64,000 nucleotides of DNA from an uncultured Flavobacteriales bacterium (GTDB lineage Bacteria > Bacteroidota > Bacteroidia > Flavobacteriales_D > Crocinitomicaceae). The stretch is taken from positions 124,001-188,000 of the forward strand of contig CAJXJK010000006.1 of NCBI GenBank assembly GCA_913054135.1. The letters run 5' to 3'. Below are positions 63,067 to 64,000 of this stretch, one piece after another. Numbering within the stretch: position 1 is the first letter of the stretch; each line of letters opens with the position of its first letter. The position numbers and the translations under genes are program-made. The notes under the pieces were generated by a model, which had not been told where the DNA came from, searched no databases, and saw only the letters and a program-made list of their open reading frames with translations.

Positions 63067-63946
63067 ACCCAGAAGTCTTCACTACTCTTTTCAAGAAATA
63101 GCCTGAAAAAATAGAGAACACCACAAAGGTGAAAAAGAAGTATAAGCCCATCAGTGCTGAAGATCCTGTCTCTGCTCCTACACTCATATTTGAGAAACTA
63201 AAAAAGGCCAAAAAGACTGCGGCCACAAAGACATCTGCCATACTCCACTTACCGAGTTTCTCAACCACTAAAATGGCGTTCTTACTATACTTTGAACCTG
63301 GCCATATAAATACAACAAGTGATGAAAACAATTTCAGTGCTGGGAACACTATAGAGAATATTAATATGATGATAGCCACAGGTATGTTTCCACCTGTATA
63401 TAAAAATCCGATAACACCTAGAACTGATTTCATTTGATAAAGAGCATAAACCCTACCTGTAATGCCAAGCTCAGGTTTGGCAAAGGACAAGTCCATTGAA
63501 ACCCCAAAATCATCAATATAAGCTTCAATCTCCATCATTGGAGCATTAAGCCCTAAGTACAAAAAGGCCACAGCTGATATTACAAACGCAATTCCCATTG
63601 CCCTTCGATACTCTTGAGATTTCCGGTAAAAAATCAAGATAAAAACTAGGAATCCTAAGACACTAGCTACCATCATCCACCCGTCATTTGCTGCTGACGA
63701 ATAATACAAATCAGCCTTCTGTTCAAGTTCAAGCTTCTTATCCATCTTCTCATCTCCAGGATTTAAAAAGCTTACCGGCACCCATTCCCAAGCATCACCC
63801 ATTCTATTCTCAATACTCAAAATCTCAGCAACTTCTTCTTTTTTTGATTTATAGTTGTTCAATTTTTGAGTAATTCTTACCGTAAAATAAAATGTTGCGG
63901 CAAGCAGAATTCCTGATGATATAATTAAGGCTAAGTACTTTTTCAT
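63032..63946 (-). CDS. PqiA-like (paraquat-inducible protein A family) membrane protein
   Basis: 304 residues. Membrane helices at about 5-25, 92-107, 118-135, 185-215, 240-255 and 266-287. The core ALKLFSSLVVFIWPG...LVVEKLGKWSMADVFVAAVFLAF is the PqiA signature. Partners with MCE proteins in lipid trafficking, in keeping with mlaD nearby (inference). It starts one nt after the stop of a partial upstream minus-strand gene. Confidence 0.87.
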   Translation of the reverse strand: MKKYLALIISSGILLAATFYFTVRITQKLNNYKSKKEEVAEILSIENRMGDAWEWVPVSFLNPGDEKMDKKLELEQKADLYYSSAANDGWMMVASVLGFLVFILIFYRKSQEYRRAMGIAFVISAVAFLYLGLNAPMMEIEAYIDDFGVSMDLSFAKPELGITGRVYALYQMKSVLGVIGFLYTGGNIPVAIIILIFSIVFPALKLFSSLVVFIWPGSKYSKNAILVVEKLGKWSMADVFVAAVFLAFFSFSNMSVGAETGSSALMGLYFFFTFVVFSIFSGYFLKRVVKTSGSRKTVDDYIPA

Positions 63947-63947
63947 C

Positions 63948-64000
63948 TTATTGGTCAGTTAATCTAATTTTGTTTTCTGCAGCAAAAGCATCTTGAGTCT
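63948..64000 (-). CDS. 3' end of a minus-strand gene entering the window
   Basis: Sixteen codons reading TQDAFAAENKIRLTDQ followed by TAA, open to the right edge. Short, but in a normal amino-acid register and one nt before the PqiA-like ATG, so an operon is likely. Family cannot be told. Confidence 0.5.
   Translation of the reverse strand, partial: TQDAFAAENKIRLTDQ

Overview
The window (about 64 kb, AT-rich, densely coded) comes from a Bacteroidota chromosome, most likely a free-living or marine flavobacterium-like lineage (Flavobacteriales or a close relative). The evidence is seven proteins with type A and one with a type B type IX secretion (T9SS) C-terminal sorting domain, families typical of the group (DUF6155-, DUF6495-, DUF6340- and DUF4907-like proteins, short AMP nucleosidase, peptidase S46), Bacteroidota-type promoters (TTG/TTTG, about 20 nt, TAnnTTTG) and weak Shine-Dalgarno signals. 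Genus cannot be assigned from this sequence alone. I see no rRNA, tRNA, CRISPR array, prophage, insertion sequence or classical defence island. No gene-free stretch reaches 300 bases; the longest (13415-13624) holds a nested palindromic repeat.

Layout. 1-833 is the end of a secreted S46 dipeptidyl-peptidase. 889-3331 holds three uncharacterised genes, 3457-5628 a family 2 glycosyltransferase, an acyl-CoA thioesterase and a DUF6495-like protein. 5726-9994 is a surface-protein operon (lipoprotein, barrel-like protein, T9SS cargo). 9984-12148 holds a DUF2520-like dehydrogenase and a membrane glycosyltransferase; 12206-13414 a thiolase. 13431-13915 pairs a nested palindrome with a small GIY-YIG nuclease. 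14574-23536 is a minus-strand housekeeping block: citrate synthase, CASTOR/POLLUX-like channel, periplasmic thioredoxin, DPP4, miaA, aroE, ilvE. 23686-27421 carries a HRDC-less RecQ, a small lipoprotein and PepD.

27524-35164 is the most distinctive region: a T9SS esterase, then an apparently translationally coupled operon of a GEVED protein, four tandem six-bladed kelch proteins and a DUF4907-like lipoprotein, all predicted to be exported. Then follow trkA-trkH (potassium uptake), a second RecQ with HRDC, an AI-2E/PerM permease, a Cys/His/Asp-rich repeat lipoprotein with its own terminator, and an operon of AMP nucleosidase, orphan histidine kinase and Tat-exported glycosylasparaginase. 44778-53550 holds a YdeP-type molybdoenzyme, a BNR-repeat T9SS type B protein, a DEAD-box RNA helicase and a 1202-residue TraB/GumN-headed protein.

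53615-63946 is envelope- and redox-related: nitronate monooxygenase, DUF6340 lipoprotein, a split Hdr-like iron-sulfur pair flanking a HAD phosphatase, an MCE/MlaD protein and a cell-wall amidase, divergent from lptD, and a PqiA-like membrane protein. LptD, MlaD and the amidase together point to outer-membrane and peptidoglycan maintenance. The most novel candidates are the GIY-YIG/palindrome pair, the kelch operon, the repeat lipoprotein and the TraB fusion protein.
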